A stretch of DNA of 15,343 nt from Bacteroidales bacterium. GTDB lineage: Bacteria > Bacteroidota > Bacteroidia > Bacteroidales > JAAUTT01. A program made the translations under genes and the position numbers. Location: positions 1-15,343 of the forward strand of contig JAAUTT010000019.1 in assembly GCA_012031335.1 (NCBI GenBank), in the 5' to 3' direction. The notes under the pieces are model-generated. The model did not search any database, was not told the origin of the DNA, and worked only from the letters and a program-made list of their open reading frames with translations. Below are positions 1 to 8,421 of this stretch, piece by piece (position 1 is the first letter of the stretch; the number at the start of each line of letters is the position of its first letter).

Positions 1-251
1 CTAAGCAAAAGAAACATTTATAAGTGTATTTTTTACATTTATTTTTCATTAATCAGGAATTCTAATGCGTTATAATAATGAATATAATTGATAACCGATC
101 TTTGCATCCAAATTTTTTGAAATATCAATAACCCCCCATTCAAACATTTACAGTAATTTTGATCTGCAATTCCCAAAACTAATGGCAATCATTTCTACTT
201 CTTAGGAAATAACAGATTTTGTATTCAATACTTACTCTTAATTCTTATAAC
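1..251. other. AT-rich left-edge region without a recognised gene
   Basis: No open frame with recognisable protein sequence was found on either strand. The DNA is very AT-rich. It presumably holds the upstream region of the alpha-amylase starting at 252, but no good TAnnTTTG box was seen close to that start. A gene ending just left of the window cannot be excluded. Confidence 0.5.
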
Positions 252-1945
252 ATGAGCCAGGTTTACAATAATGGTGTAATGTTCCAGTTTTTTTCACTGG
301 TACCTGAATATGGACGATAGTCTCTGTGATGGCAAGCCCTTATGGAGTTTTCTTAAAAGTGAGGCCAGTCACCTGAAAGATATTGGCATAACAGCAGTGT
401 GGCTCCCTCCGGTTTACAAAGCCTCAGGTGGATTAAACGACAACGGTTACTCGGTTTACGACCGTTTCGATCTGGGAGAATTTCCGCAATCGTGCGAATG
501 GGACAGCATTACCTCAACAGGTCCTGTAAGAACCCGTTATGGCACTAAAGAGGAACTTCAGGAGGCAATAGAAGCGTTACACAGTCAGCCATGTGTTGTT
601 CAGGTTTATGCCGATGTAGTAATAAACCATCAGAGTGGCGGGGGTGACGATGGCTTCTGGCAAGCCATACGAGTAGAAAAAAACGACAGAACACGTGAAC
701 GATGGGGATCGGGCTATGAAGAGGGTGAAATAGAAATAAGAGGCTATACAAAATTCTCATAGCCAGCCAGGAATGGCAGTTATTCGAGCTTTCACTGGCA
801 TTCACGGCATTTCAACGGTATCGATTCACCCGACACTATCCGGCAAAACGGCAATGTATTCAAAGATCCTCCCGGAAAGTATATTTACCGGTATCTTTAT
901 AATGAAAGCGAATTAATGATCCGACCTGGTTAAAATGTGGACAGGTATGTTCGCAAAAGGAAACTACGATTACGAAATGGGATGCGACCTCGACTTTGAC
1001 CGATATGATGTGAGAGAAGAAATCAAATATTGGGGAAAGTGGCTAACCGATACACTTAACCTCGATGGCGTAAGGATAGATACCATTAAACATGTAAATG
1101 CAGCTTTTATAAGGGAATGGCTGGGACATATCCGTCACTATTCTCAAAAACCAAATAATTTCGCGGTTGGAGAATTTTATACCGAAGACAGGTATGTTTC
1201 AGACGAGTTAAAAACCCTGATACGTATAGTTCAGTGTGAAGGTGATTTTCCACAACCTGTTTCATTTTTTGATTTTCAACTACGCAACAAATTCAGGGAT
1301 GCCAGTTATCAAAAAGGTAATTACAATCTGGCCTTGTTAAATCAGGGAACCTTGCAGCGTGAGAATCCGGGCAGCGCGGTAACTTTTGTCGAAAACCACG
1401 ACCGCCAATATGGACGAAACCCCGATTCGCATGTTCAGGAATGGATTAAACCTCTTGCATATGCTTATATACTTTTACGAAACGATGGCTATCCCTGCAT
1501 CTTTTTCCCTGACTATTACGGATCGGAAAGCAATGGTGACCATAAAGGTCAGCCCACCGGAAGACATTACCTGGATGTGTTACTCGGATTGAGAAAACAA
1601 TATGCGCTTGGTGAGGAAAGATATTATGAAACTTATGATGGAGCGAATGCCTCTGCAATAGGCTGGGTAAGAATGGGCTTTGTGGAAGGAGCCTGCGGAG
1701 CAATGGCTGTGGTACTCAACATATCGGATACAGTAAAACCTGTTCGCATGAATACTGGCAGAAATGGCAGAAAATTCTATCATTTTGCCACTATAAAATA
1801 TACGGAACCAGATAATGAATTCCTGGTAGTTAAAGGTCCATACGGACAATATGGCGACAAGGCTATCGATATATGGACTGACTCACATGGGTATGCTGAT
1901 TTCCTGGCCGATAAAGAAACTGTTTCGATATGGCTCGAAGCCTGA
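252..1945 (+). pseudogene. GH13 alpha-amylase, interrupted by two frameshifts and one in-frame stop
   Basis: This is an endo-acting alpha-1,4-glucanase of family GH13, the type that resembles cytoplasmic bacterial AmyS. Starting at ATG 252 the protein begins MSQVYNNGVMFQFF. It then needs a one-base correction in the seven-T run 288-294 to read on as HWYLNMDDS. The next frame has conserved region I (DVVINH) and stops at TAG 760-762, although homologous-looking sequence continues in the same frame to about 930. A second one-base shift between 917 and 933 leads into the last 336 residues. These carry region II GVRIDTIKH (nucleophile Asp codon 1079-1081), region III AVGEFY (acid/base Glu 1172-1174) and region IV FVENHD (Asp 1400-1402). 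All three catalytic acids are present. The C-terminal beta domain ends normally at VSIWLEA. No signal peptide is seen. Repaired length is about 563 residues, longer than the roughly 480-510 usual for this type. Sequencing error is as likely as a real pseudogene. Confidence 0.9.
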
Positions 1946-1989
1946 TATTATTTTCCTGAAATCAGATATGCGATTAATTTCATCAGGCT
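1939..1989 (+). terminator. weak candidate terminator after the amylase gene
   Basis: The perfect 8-base inverted repeat AGCCTGAT (1939-1946) / ATCAGGCT (1982-1989) overlaps the amylase stop codon. It encloses 35 bases, inside which CCTGA/TCAGG and TGAAAT/ATTTCA give alternative pairings. Only a short T-rich tail follows, so termination is a guess. Confidence 0.3.
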
Positions 1990-2300
1990 TTATGATGCCA
2001 AAAACAGCAGAATATTAATTGCAGTTTATCAAGCATTTTCTTAACGAGTTGATCCTTCCATAATAATAACCATTTAAAAAACAGAAATATCTGTCCATGA
2101 AACCCTATGGAATAATCCTAAAAATTATCAGGATAAAATTTTGCACTAAAAAATAGTTAAATTATTGATGGCCTTTTATTAATTCAGCGACAAATAAGGG
2201 CAAAGCACCTTCAAATTATACTTTTAAATAAGATAACTTTAACATCCTTCAGGCTGTATTCGGATACTTTTGAACCCGGGTTGGTTTAATAAAAATCTGA
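1990..2300. other. gene-free AT-rich spacer
   Basis: About 300 bases between the amylase and the TonB-plug fragment hold no open frame with recognisable content. I looked for an upstream continuation of the plug fragment in all three forward frames and found none. Confidence 0.5.
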
Positions 2301-2567
2301 AACGGGATGCGAGTGCTATATAAAACAAGATACGGAGAGCCGACTGCCAGCCCTTCCATTACATTACACAGACAATCAATACCCGGCATAGATGTATCAA
2401 TGGAGCCGGTTTTTGTAATTGTTGGGGTACCGGGAGTTTTTTTAAATACCATTTCCCCTGCTGAGGTTGTAAGTATCGAGATACTGGGTGACACTTCTGC
2501 TGCTGTAATTTACCGGGATCAGATAAAACTTAATCCTAATCAGCTTCAATATCCTTGTTACAATTAG
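2301..2567 (+). pseudogene. remnant of a SusC-like TonB-dependent receptor plug domain
   Basis: An 86-codon frame from ATG 2307 to TAA-type stop 2565-2567 matches the middle of a SusC/RagA plug domain. SPSITLHRQS corresponds to the usual I-x-I-R-G-x-x-S stretch. EPVFVIVGVPG corresponds to P-L-Y-V-I-D-G-V-P. NTISPAEVVSIEILGDTSAA corresponds to the stretch N-x-I-x-P-x-D-I-E-S-I-E-V-L-K-D-A-S-A-A, and is followed by VIYRD in place of A-I-Y-G-S. The invariant DG before V-P is now VG, and the G-S-R/G-A-N-G-V segment is lost. No signal peptide, carboxypeptidase-like domain or beta-barrel lies beside it. In an intact system this would be the outer-membrane glycan importer that feeds an amylase, so its position next to GH13 is suggestive. 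It could instead be a small expressed plug-like protein. Confidence 0.55.
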
Positions 2568-2592
2568 AAATTTAATATGTTCATGTTGTATT

Positions 2593-2630
2593 TAAGTGAA
2601 ATGGTGCTGTAATTACTGCACCTTCACTTA
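2593..2630 (+). terminator. hairpin just upstream of the PHP hydrolase
   Basis: The arms TAAGTGA...GGTGC (2593-2607) and GCACC...TCACTTA (2619-2630) pair to give 12 base pairs with small internal asymmetries and a loop of about 11 bases. An AT-rich tail follows, and the ATG at 2645 is only 14 bases away. It could terminate transcription from the left or lie in the leader of the following gene. Confidence 0.5.
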
Positions 2631-2644
2631 TTAAATTATTTTTT

Positions 2645-4228
2645 ATGAACAAATACTTATTACATCTATGCCTGGGAATTGGATTTTATATCCTGACTCC
2701 AAAGGTAAATTCTCAAACAAAAGGAGCTTATATTACCGGTGATTTTCATCAACATACCACTTATACCGACGGTTCGTGGAGTATAGAACATTTAATGAAA
2801 ATGAACAAATCGTTTGGGCTGGATTGGTGGGCAAACAGCGAACATGGCGGAAATTCACTTTATTATGGTTTAATTTCGGGAAAAGACAAACAAACCCGCG
2901 TTAAATGGAGCGCTTTTGACCCCAAGCTTATGAAGGGGTATGCCGACAGCTCTAAAATGTGGCGATGGCAGACTATTTTGGATTATTCGTTTGAAGATGT
3001 GCAACGGCTTCGTCTTCATTATCCGGATAAAATAATATTTCAGGGCCTTGAATGGAACGTTCCGGGACACGAACACGCCAGTACCTGCATACTCGGAAAC
3101 CAGTACCTAACAAACCCCGATTTAAGAAATGCCAGCGACATTGCCCAGTTTGAATACCGCTTCGACCGAAATGATCTGGACTCCACAGGCGGTGCAGAAA
3201 AAGGATGGGTTAAGTCACGATCCATTAATGATGTTAAAATGTTTGAGGCGCTGGACTGGTTGAATAAAAACCACCCAATGACAAGCTGGGTAATCGTAGC
3301 TCATCCCGAACGTAAAAATCTTTATACGGCAGCTGATTTCCGACGGATGAACAATGCCGCACCTACTGTATGTTTTGGATTCGAAGGTATTCCGGGCCAT
3401 CAAAAAAGAGAGGACCGGGGAGAATTTAAGACTGATGCTTTGGGAGGTGCAACCTATGGCGGCTGTGGTTATATGACTGCCAAAGTAGGTGGAGTTTGGG
3501 ATGCTTTATTAGCTGAAGGCCGCAACTGGTTTGTGTTTGCCAATTCCGACTTTCACGATACCGATGGAGATTTCTGGCCTGGCGAATATTTAAAAAATTA
3601 TACCTGGGTAACCAATCCGGATAACCCTGTTTCAATAATTGACGGATTAAGATCTGGCAATAACTACGTGGTAATGGGCGATTTAATTTCAGAACTCAGC
3701 TTCACCATAAGCAGCCCCGAATCCATTGTGGGTAACATGGGCCAAACAATCAATGTATCGGGCAAAAAACTAAAAATCAACATAAAAGTACACGATCCCG
3801 AAAGTCCAAATCACAATAAAAATGAAATGGAAAACAAACCCGTTCTCGACCATATTGATCTCATTGCCGGAACCATTAGTGGTTTGATAAAACCTTCGGA
3901 TCCGGGATTTACACAGGATAGTACTCCCAACACAAAAGTGATTGCACGGTTTGATGCAACAGGAATGGTGAAAGATGCAAACGGATTAACATCAATTAAA
4001 TGGAAGGATTTAGGGAACGGATGGAAAGAGGTTTCGTTTGAAATAAAAAACATGACCACTGGTATGTATTTCCGGTTACGTGGAACCAACATTAAACTTA
4101 ACACCCCCGGAGAATCGGATGCCTACGGTAACCCGCTTCCCGATACAGCCCTTTATCCCAATAATGAAGATAAAGCATACCGCGACCTCTGGTTTTATAG
4201 TAATCCCATTTTTGTGAAACTAAAATAA
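2645..4228 (+). CDS. exported PHP-domain metallohydrolase (CehA/McbA-like)
   Basis: A 527-residue intact protein. Residues 1-24 form a signal peptide ending VNSQ, so it acts in the periplasm or outside the cell. The metal-binding motifs of the PHP (polymerase and histidinol phosphatase-like) fold appear in order: FHQH (H35, H37) with D42, SEHGG (E66, H67), GLEWNVPGHEH (E136, H142, H144), VAHPE (H220), FEGIPGH (E247, H252) and NSDFHD (D302, H304). This His/Asp set suggests a two- or three-metal phosphoesterase-type hydrolase. CehA/McbA relatives cleave carbaryl-type esters, but the substrate here is unknown. Residues from about 345 to the C-terminus form a beta-rich domain with WKEVSFEIKN, typical of secreted Bacteroidota PHP proteins. 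The start follows an AT-rich leader and gives the signal peptide directly. It is convergent with the minus-strand cluster ending at 4300. Confidence 0.85.
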   Translation: MNKYLLHLCLGIGFYILTPKVNSQTKGAYITGDFHQHTTYTDGSWSIEHLMKMNKSFGLDWWANSEHGGNSLYYGLISGKDKQTRVKWSAFDPKLMKGYADSSKMWRWQTILDYSFEDVQRLRLHYPDKIIFQGLEWNVPGHEHASTCILGNQYLTNPDLRNASDIAQFEYRFDRNDLDSTGGAEKGWVKSRSINDVKMFEALDWLNKNHPMTSWVIVAHPERKNLYTAADFRRMNNAAPTVCFGFEGIPGHQKREDRGEFKTDALGGATYGGCGYMTAKVGGVWDALLAEGRNWFVFANSDFHDTDGDFWPGEYLKNYTWVTNPDNPVSIIDGLRSGNNYVVMGDLISELSFTISSPESIVGNMGQTINVSGKKLKINIKVHDPESPNHNKNEMENKPVLDHIDLIAGTISGLIKPSDPGFTQDSTPNTKVIARFDATGMVKDANGLTSIKWKDLGNGWKEVSFEIKNMTTGMYFRLRGTNIKLNTPGESDAYGNPLPDTALYPNNEDKAYRDLWFYSNPIFVKLK

Positions 4229-4299
4229 ACTGATAATATTTAACTAATTAAGCAAAGAAATATCTCTGCAATTTAATTTTCTTTTACTTATTCCGGGAA

Positions 4300-4815
4300 C
4301 TAAAAATTAAGTCCATAACCAATAGCAATATTTACTGGCACAATTTTGAATATATCGCGGGTTGCATAAGAACCAAAATTATCCTTGTATTCCTGCAGGT
4401 AATATCTTTGCCCAAGAAAATATCCTGCATTTATCAGTAAGCTGTGCTTCCCTGCCTTATCAAAGGTTCTGTTGTAGCCAGCTATTAATCCAAATACAGG
4501 AGTTACTGCATTGTAGTAATCGTTATTTGGAATATAAACACCGGTATTAAACATCATACTAATTAAATTCCGTTTATAACGGAATACAGGTTTAATAATC
4601 CTGATTCCGGAAACAAAATCATTGAACCGGCCATCGATATCCTGATTCCCTGCACCTAAATAAAACTCACCTTCGAGCGGCACCTTTTTAAAAATGTACT
4701 TATAGCCTATTTCGGCCTGATGTAATGATAATTTAAAGGATACCCCATTTTGCTGTCCAAACAGAGAAGCTGACAGCATAAAAAAACAAAAAGCTGATGT
4801 TAAAAATACTTTCAT
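4300..4815 (-). CDS. small outer-membrane beta-barrel protein of unknown function
   Basis: A 171-residue protein with a signal peptide (MKVFLTSAFCFFMLSASLFG, cleaved near QQ22). Amphipathic strands follow, rich in Tyr, Phe and Gly, and the protein ends in NIAIGYGLNF. A C-terminal Phe preceded by alternating hydrophobics is the usual BAM-recognition ending of outer-membrane barrels. The length would allow about eight strands. The ATG lies 3 bases after the stop of the upstream lipoprotein gene, so the two are almost certainly co-transcribed and probably translationally coupled. I do not recognise a named family. The partnership with a lipoprotein suggests an envelope complex. Confidence 0.7.
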   Translation of the reverse strand: MKVFLTSAFCFFMLSASLFGQQNGVSFKLSLHQAEIGYKYIFKKVPLEGEFYLGAGNQDIDGRFNDFVSGIRIIKPVFRYKRNLISMMFNTGVYIPNNDYYNAVTPVFGLIAGYNRTFDKAGKHSLLINAGYFLGQRYYLQEYKDNFGSYATRDIFKIVPVNIAIGYGLNF

Positions 4816-4818
4816 AAA

Positions 4819-5532
4819 TTATCTTTTCGAAACAATTACCTTATTAATAATGCATTTAGCCGATGTAAGCTTTTCGAGATCGTTATATAATTTCCCATCC
4901 GAGCCATCGGCGCTGCTGCGGCCCACAAGCTGCATTTCCGACAATTTACTATCCTGACTTAAGGTGATAGCATAAACCACTGCCGGTTGACCACTTCCAT
5001 AGTCTCCACCCGAATAATTCCAGTCCCCTTCTTTTGCATTCCTGGGAAAGAAGCTGTTAAAATCAATGGAATGGTTAAACTCTGCCTTTACAACAATGGG
5101 TTTGTCGAAATCGTTGATTCTCATCCGGATTGTTTTCCCCTCTTTAGGAGTAGCGCCGGTAATACCATCAGGCAGCGGATGTTTCTTATCTGGTAACATG
5201 AGTCCGTCTCCATAAACAAATCCACGCTGATGTGCCCAATGCGGAAGCGATTCCTTGCGGCGGTTGCCCTTACTGCTCACCCAGCCTTGGGTTGCTGTTT
5301 TATAGGTTACAAAAACTGTTGAGAGGTAATTGCCAGCCGTATCCTCGAGCCAAATAGCAAACTGGGGTGATTTTTTTGTGAACCCTGCAAATAAAGGAAA
5401 ATCGTGAAGCCAGTTTTCGCCGGTTACTATTTCAACCTGAAGATCGCCTGATGAATATGTCAGTTCTTCTTTTTGACAACCATTGAGCAGCATACATAAA
5501 ATTGAAAATATTGTTATACTCATCATTCTCAT
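4819..5532 (-). CDS. lipoprotein, possibly DUF2271-like
   Basis: A 237-residue protein with a lipoprotein signal sequence: hydrophobic residues 5-16, then lipobox LLNGC with Cys19 as the lipidated residue. The mature part has QFAIWLEDTAGNYLSTVFVT, which resembles the DUF2271 pattern of an immunoglobulin-like periplasmic protein, and later DGITGATPKEG. The TGATP element recalls flavin-attachment sequences of FMN-binding proteins but lacks the final Ser/Thr, so I do not infer flavinylation. The family assignment is from memory of the pattern only. It sits 61 bases after the Crp-type regulator and 3 bases before the barrel gene. A TAATTTTG box lies 14 bases upstream of the start, so it may have its own promoter. 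Confidence 0.65.
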   Translation of the reverse strand: MRMMSITIFSILCMLLNGCQKEELTYSSGDLQVEIVTGENWLHDFPLFAGFTKKSPQFAIWLEDTAGNYLSTVFVTYKTATQGWVSSKGNRRKESLPHWAHQRGFVYGDGLMLPDKKHPLPDGITGATPKEGKTIRMRINDFDKPIVVKAEFNHSIDFNSFFPRNAKEGDWNYSGGDYGSGQPAVVYAITLSQDSKLSEMQLVGRSSADGSDGKLYNDLEKLTSAKCIINKVIVSKR

Positions 5533-5545
5533 AATTTTTTTAGGA

Positions 5546-5553
5546 CAAAATTA
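5546..5553 (-). promoter_or_regulatory. candidate -7 promoter box for the lipoprotein-barrel pair
   Basis: TAATTTTG on the minus strand matches the Bacteroidota -7 consensus TAnnTTTG and ends 13 bases before the ATG at 5532, implying a very short leader. No -33 TTTG at the usual spacing was found, so this could be a chance match in AT-rich DNA. Confidence 0.35.
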
Positions 5554-5593
5554 TGAGCCCATTCCCTTTTAATCTTTGATAAATGTCAAAAAA

Positions 5594-6172
5594 TCAACCT
5601 GTACTTTTACGCATGCGGCTGAGTGTTTCCTGCGTAATACCAAGATAAGAAGCAATATATTGCAGGGGTATAGTTTTAATAAAACCGGGATACTCCTTGA
5701 GCAAATTCCGGTAACGGGTTTCGGCTGTTTGGTTTAAGATAAGAAACAAATGCTTTTCGGAGGTAATAGCAACCATTTCGGCTAAAAGGCGGCCCAAACG
5801 GTCAAAATTGGCATATTCGGTATAAAGTCTGTAAATATCATTTCGTTTGAATTCCAGAATCTCCATGGTTTCCATCGCCTGTACGTTTACAAAAGAGGGT
5901 TCTCCTGTAACAAAACTGGTGTATGATGTTATAAACCCCGGCGAAAAATAAAAATCGCTTGTTATTTCATTACCCGAAACGTCGTTGTGATAAAACCTGA
6001 AATACCCGTTACAAAAAAAACATACGCTAGTACAATGTTCACCGGTTTTAACCAGGTGAGCTTTCTTTTTAATTTTTCGTAAAACACCAATACGGGTCAA
6101 GGTATAAAACTCCTCGTCAGATAAACCGACAAACCGGTTTAAATATTCTTTAAAGATATTTTCGGCGAACAT
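5594..6172 (-). CDS. Crp/Fnr-family transcriptional regulator
   Basis: A 192-residue protein, the usual length for Bacteroidota short Crp-type regulators. Residues about 25-115 form the cyclic-nucleotide-binding-like beta roll, with VKTGEHCTSVCFFCNGYFRF and later FSPGFITSYTSFVTGEPS. A long dimerisation helix covers about 118-150. Residues 168-189 form the helix-turn-helix IASYLGITQETLSRMRK. The canonical cAMP-contact residues of E. coli Crp (RXS) are not seen, so the ligand is unknown. It reads first in the cluster with the lipoprotein and barrel genes and is transcribed divergently from the methyltransferase at 6381. It therefore may control either side. The start ATG 6172 has no strong Shine-Dalgarno, as is normal for the phylum. 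Confidence 0.85.
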   Translation of the reverse strand: MFAENIFKEYLNRFVGLSDEEFYTLTRIGVLRKIKKKAHLVKTGEHCTSVCFFCNGYFRFYHNDVSGNEITSDFYFSPGFITSYTSFVTGEPSFVNVQAMETMEILEFKRNDIYRLYTEYANFDRLGRLLAEMVAITSEKHLFLILNQTAETRYRNLLKEYPGFIKTIPLQYIASYLGITQETLSRMRKSTG

Positions 6173-6346
6173 GCTTTAATAGATCTGGTAAAATGATATC
6201 TCATGAATAATAACTTATTTACTGCTTTCTTTTAGTTACATCCGTAAAATTATTAAAAGAGACTAATACTAATGTTGAAAATATAATTCTATTTACCTTT
6301 TTGATACTTAATATTTCTCATATATATTACACCCTTAAACAATCGT

Positions 6347-6354
6347 TATATTTG
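6347..6354 (+). promoter_or_regulatory. candidate -7 promoter box for the methyltransferase-glycosyltransferase pair
   Basis: TATATTTG fits TAnnTTTG exactly and lies 26 bases upstream of the ATG at 6381, in the divergent region shared with the Crp-type gene. No convincing -33 TTTG was found. Confidence 0.45.
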
Positions 6355-6380
6355 TTTCGGAAATAACTATCAAAAACCCC

Positions 6381-7087
6381 ATGTCCAGTCCTTTTTACGA
6401 TAATTTTGTTGCACGCCAGATCGAAAGTGGAATTAATCACCGTATTACAGTCTTTACAAACGACTTTTAAGATATGGATTAACAAAAGACATGAAAATAC
6501 TCGAAATTGGCTGCGGCATTGGCGTTCTGACGTGGCTGTTATCGAAAAAAATCACACAAGGATATATTGAAGCGGTGGATTTTAGCCAAAAATCGGTTGA
6601 TTACGCCACCACAAACAACCGGCAACCCAATGTTATGTTTACCTGTTCCGATATTCTGCAATATGAGCCACAGCAAACACCGTTCGGATATATTCTGGCT
6701 TTTGATGTACTGGAACACATTCCCACTGAACAACACGCTGCCCTGTTCGAAAAAATAAACAGATGGATGCACCCCGGGTCTAAATTTTTCATCAACCTTC
6801 CTAACCCCGGTTATATTCTTTACGATCGGATAAACAACCCCGACGAGCTGCAGGAAATTGACCAGCCCGTTTATTTCCATTCCCTGGCCGAAAATCTCCG
6901 GAAACACGATCTGCATATTACTTCCATGGAAACCTATTCGATATGGGTTAAAAACGATTACCAGTTTTATATAGTTGAGAAAAACATACCGTTTGAAGCA
7001 AATAAGCTCAAACTTAGTCTTTTTGATAAAGCTGTAAACCGATTGACCATGGCATATCGAAAAATACGATACAATTACCCGCAGTAA
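6381..7087 (+). pseudogene. class I SAM-dependent methyltransferase with one frameshift
   Basis: The protein starts MSSPFYDNFVARQIESG at ATG 6381 and reaches TAA 6468-6470 after 29 codons. The next frame carries SLYKRLLRYGLTKDMKILEI and the rest, so one base is missing between 6437 and 6470. Repaired length is about 235 residues. Motif I is LEIGCGIG (GCGIG at about 44-48), the acidic motif is EAVDFS, and motif IV is AFDVLEHIP. This is a complete Rossmann methyltransferase. The downstream glycosyltransferase follows after 24 bases, which suggests methylation of a surface glycan or lipid-linked sugar; this is inference from context. Translation could also start at the internal ATG 6491, but that would lose the N-terminal helix. 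Confidence 0.8.
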
Positions 7088-7098
7088 GGCAAAACATT

Positions 7099-7106
7099 TA
7101 CTTTTG
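7099..7106 (+). promoter_or_regulatory. TAnnTTTG box directly abutting the glycosyltransferase start
   Basis: TACTTTTG ends 5 bases before ATG 7112. If used, transcription would start at or just before the start codon and give a leaderless or near-leaderless mRNA. The 20 bases from 7099 are 18/20 identical to the segment 8409-8428 upstream of the barrel gene. Confidence 0.4.
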
Positions 7107-7111
7107 CTACC

Positions 7112-8271
7112 ATGAAAATTCTATTTCTTTCAGCCTGGTATCCCAACCGCTACGACCCCATGCCGGGATTGTTTGTAAAACAGCATGCGGAAGTAGTGGC
7201 CTCACAACACGATGTTGCCGTTTTATATGTTCATCCATGCAATATTGTTGAAAAGGAAATAGTTTGTCAAAACATAAAAGGTGTTTTCACCACAGCTGTA
7301 TATTATCCATCAGGAGCAAACTACCGCTGGGGGAACCAAATTTTCGTCAAGGCATTTTTATTTCTCAAAGCTTTTTATGTGGGTTATAAAACTATCCTGG
7401 CCGGGTTTGGAAAACCCGATCTTATCCATGCCAACATACTCACCCGGGTGGGTGTGGTAGCATGGCTTCTGAAAATCATTACCTCAGTGCCCTATGTAAT
7501 AACCGAACACTGGTCGCGCTACCTACCATCGCGTAACGAATACAAGGATTCTTAAGAAAATACTTTACAAGGCTTGTAGTGGGGCATTCGTCGGGGATTG
7601 CCACAGTATCCCATGCACTAAAGACTGCCATGGAAAATAAAAAACTGAAACATCCCAATTTTGTTGTTGTCCCCAACTCGGTGGATACGAGCCGGTTTGT
7701 TCCTGGTAAAGAATTGATCAAAAGTCCCAAAAAGATATTCAGTCACATATCGTGTTTTGATGACGCAGCAAAGAACATCACAGGAATTATAACGGCTGTT
7801 GATAAACTTAGCAGAAAACGACAGGATTTTGAGCTGCATATTGCCGGCGACGGACCCGACCGTGCTAAGATAGAAAACCATTGTACCCAACTTGGCCTTA
7901 CAGGAACCTTTGTTTTTTTCGAAGGCCTGGCTGAAGACCATACTTTGGTGGAAATATATCAAAAATCTCTGTTTACCGTACTCTTCAGTAACTACGAGAA
8001 TATGCCTGTAGTAATTGCCGAATCGATGGCGTGCGGAGTTCCTGTAATTGCCACACCGGTAGGCGGAATTCCCGAAATATTAAACAAAAACCAATGGTTT
8101 GCTTGTTGAAACAAAAACACAGAAAAACTATCGGATGCTATCAGTTGGATGTTGGATTATCATGCAGACTATGATGCCGGGACAATCAGAACCTTTGCAG
8201 AAGTCACCTTTGGACAAAAGGCTTTTTTCGATGCCTATCAAATGTTTTACAACAAAGCCATTTCAGAATAA
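7112..8271 (+). pseudogene. GT4-family glycosyltransferase with three single-base frameshifts
   Basis: The N-terminal GT-B domain begins MKILFLSAWYPNRYDPMPGL, the typical opening of Bacteroidota GT4 enzymes. A missing base in the GG at 7546-7547 ends this frame at TAA 7553-7555. With it restored, the protein reads EYKGFLRKYFTRLVVGHSSG. The C-terminal domain carries the NDP-sugar site SNYENMPVVIAESMACGVPV followed by IATPVGGIPEIL. An extra A in the run 8086-8090 and a missing A in 8113-8117 then compensate each other. The tail reads through EKLSDAISWMLDYH to TAA 8269-8271. Repaired length is about 386 residues, normal for GT4. It probably transfers a sugar to a lipid-linked glycan on the cytoplasmic face. 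Its methyltransferase neighbour supports a surface-polysaccharide role. The sugar is unknown. Confidence 0.85.
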
Positions 8272-8408
8272 GCCAGAAATTGCATTAAAATCGGAAAAAA
8301 CAATAACTGACCCATATTTTTCGACCCGTTTATCAGGAAAAAAGCTCCATTCATTAATAATTTTCAATATCCCCTAAAAAGAGGATATACAGTTAGGAAT
8401 GCTTCATC

Positions 8409-8416
8409 TATTTTTG
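8409..8416 (+). promoter_or_regulatory. candidate -7 promoter box for the barrel gene
   Basis: TATTTTTG matches TAnnTTTG and lies 37 bases upstream of ATG 8454. It is followed by TTACCATG, where the ATG opens an 11-codon frame that runs into the main start. Confidence 0.45.
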
Positions 8417-8421
8417 TTACC

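Noticed and set aside
4362..4550. 62-codon plus-strand frame
   Set aside because: Antisense to the outer-membrane barrel gene; its Cys/Ile-rich content is typical of a shadow frame.
7579..8109. Second, separate glycosyltransferase starting at GTG 7579
   Set aside because: It is the C-terminal half of the GT4 gene; one missing base at 7546-7547 joins it to the N-terminal half.
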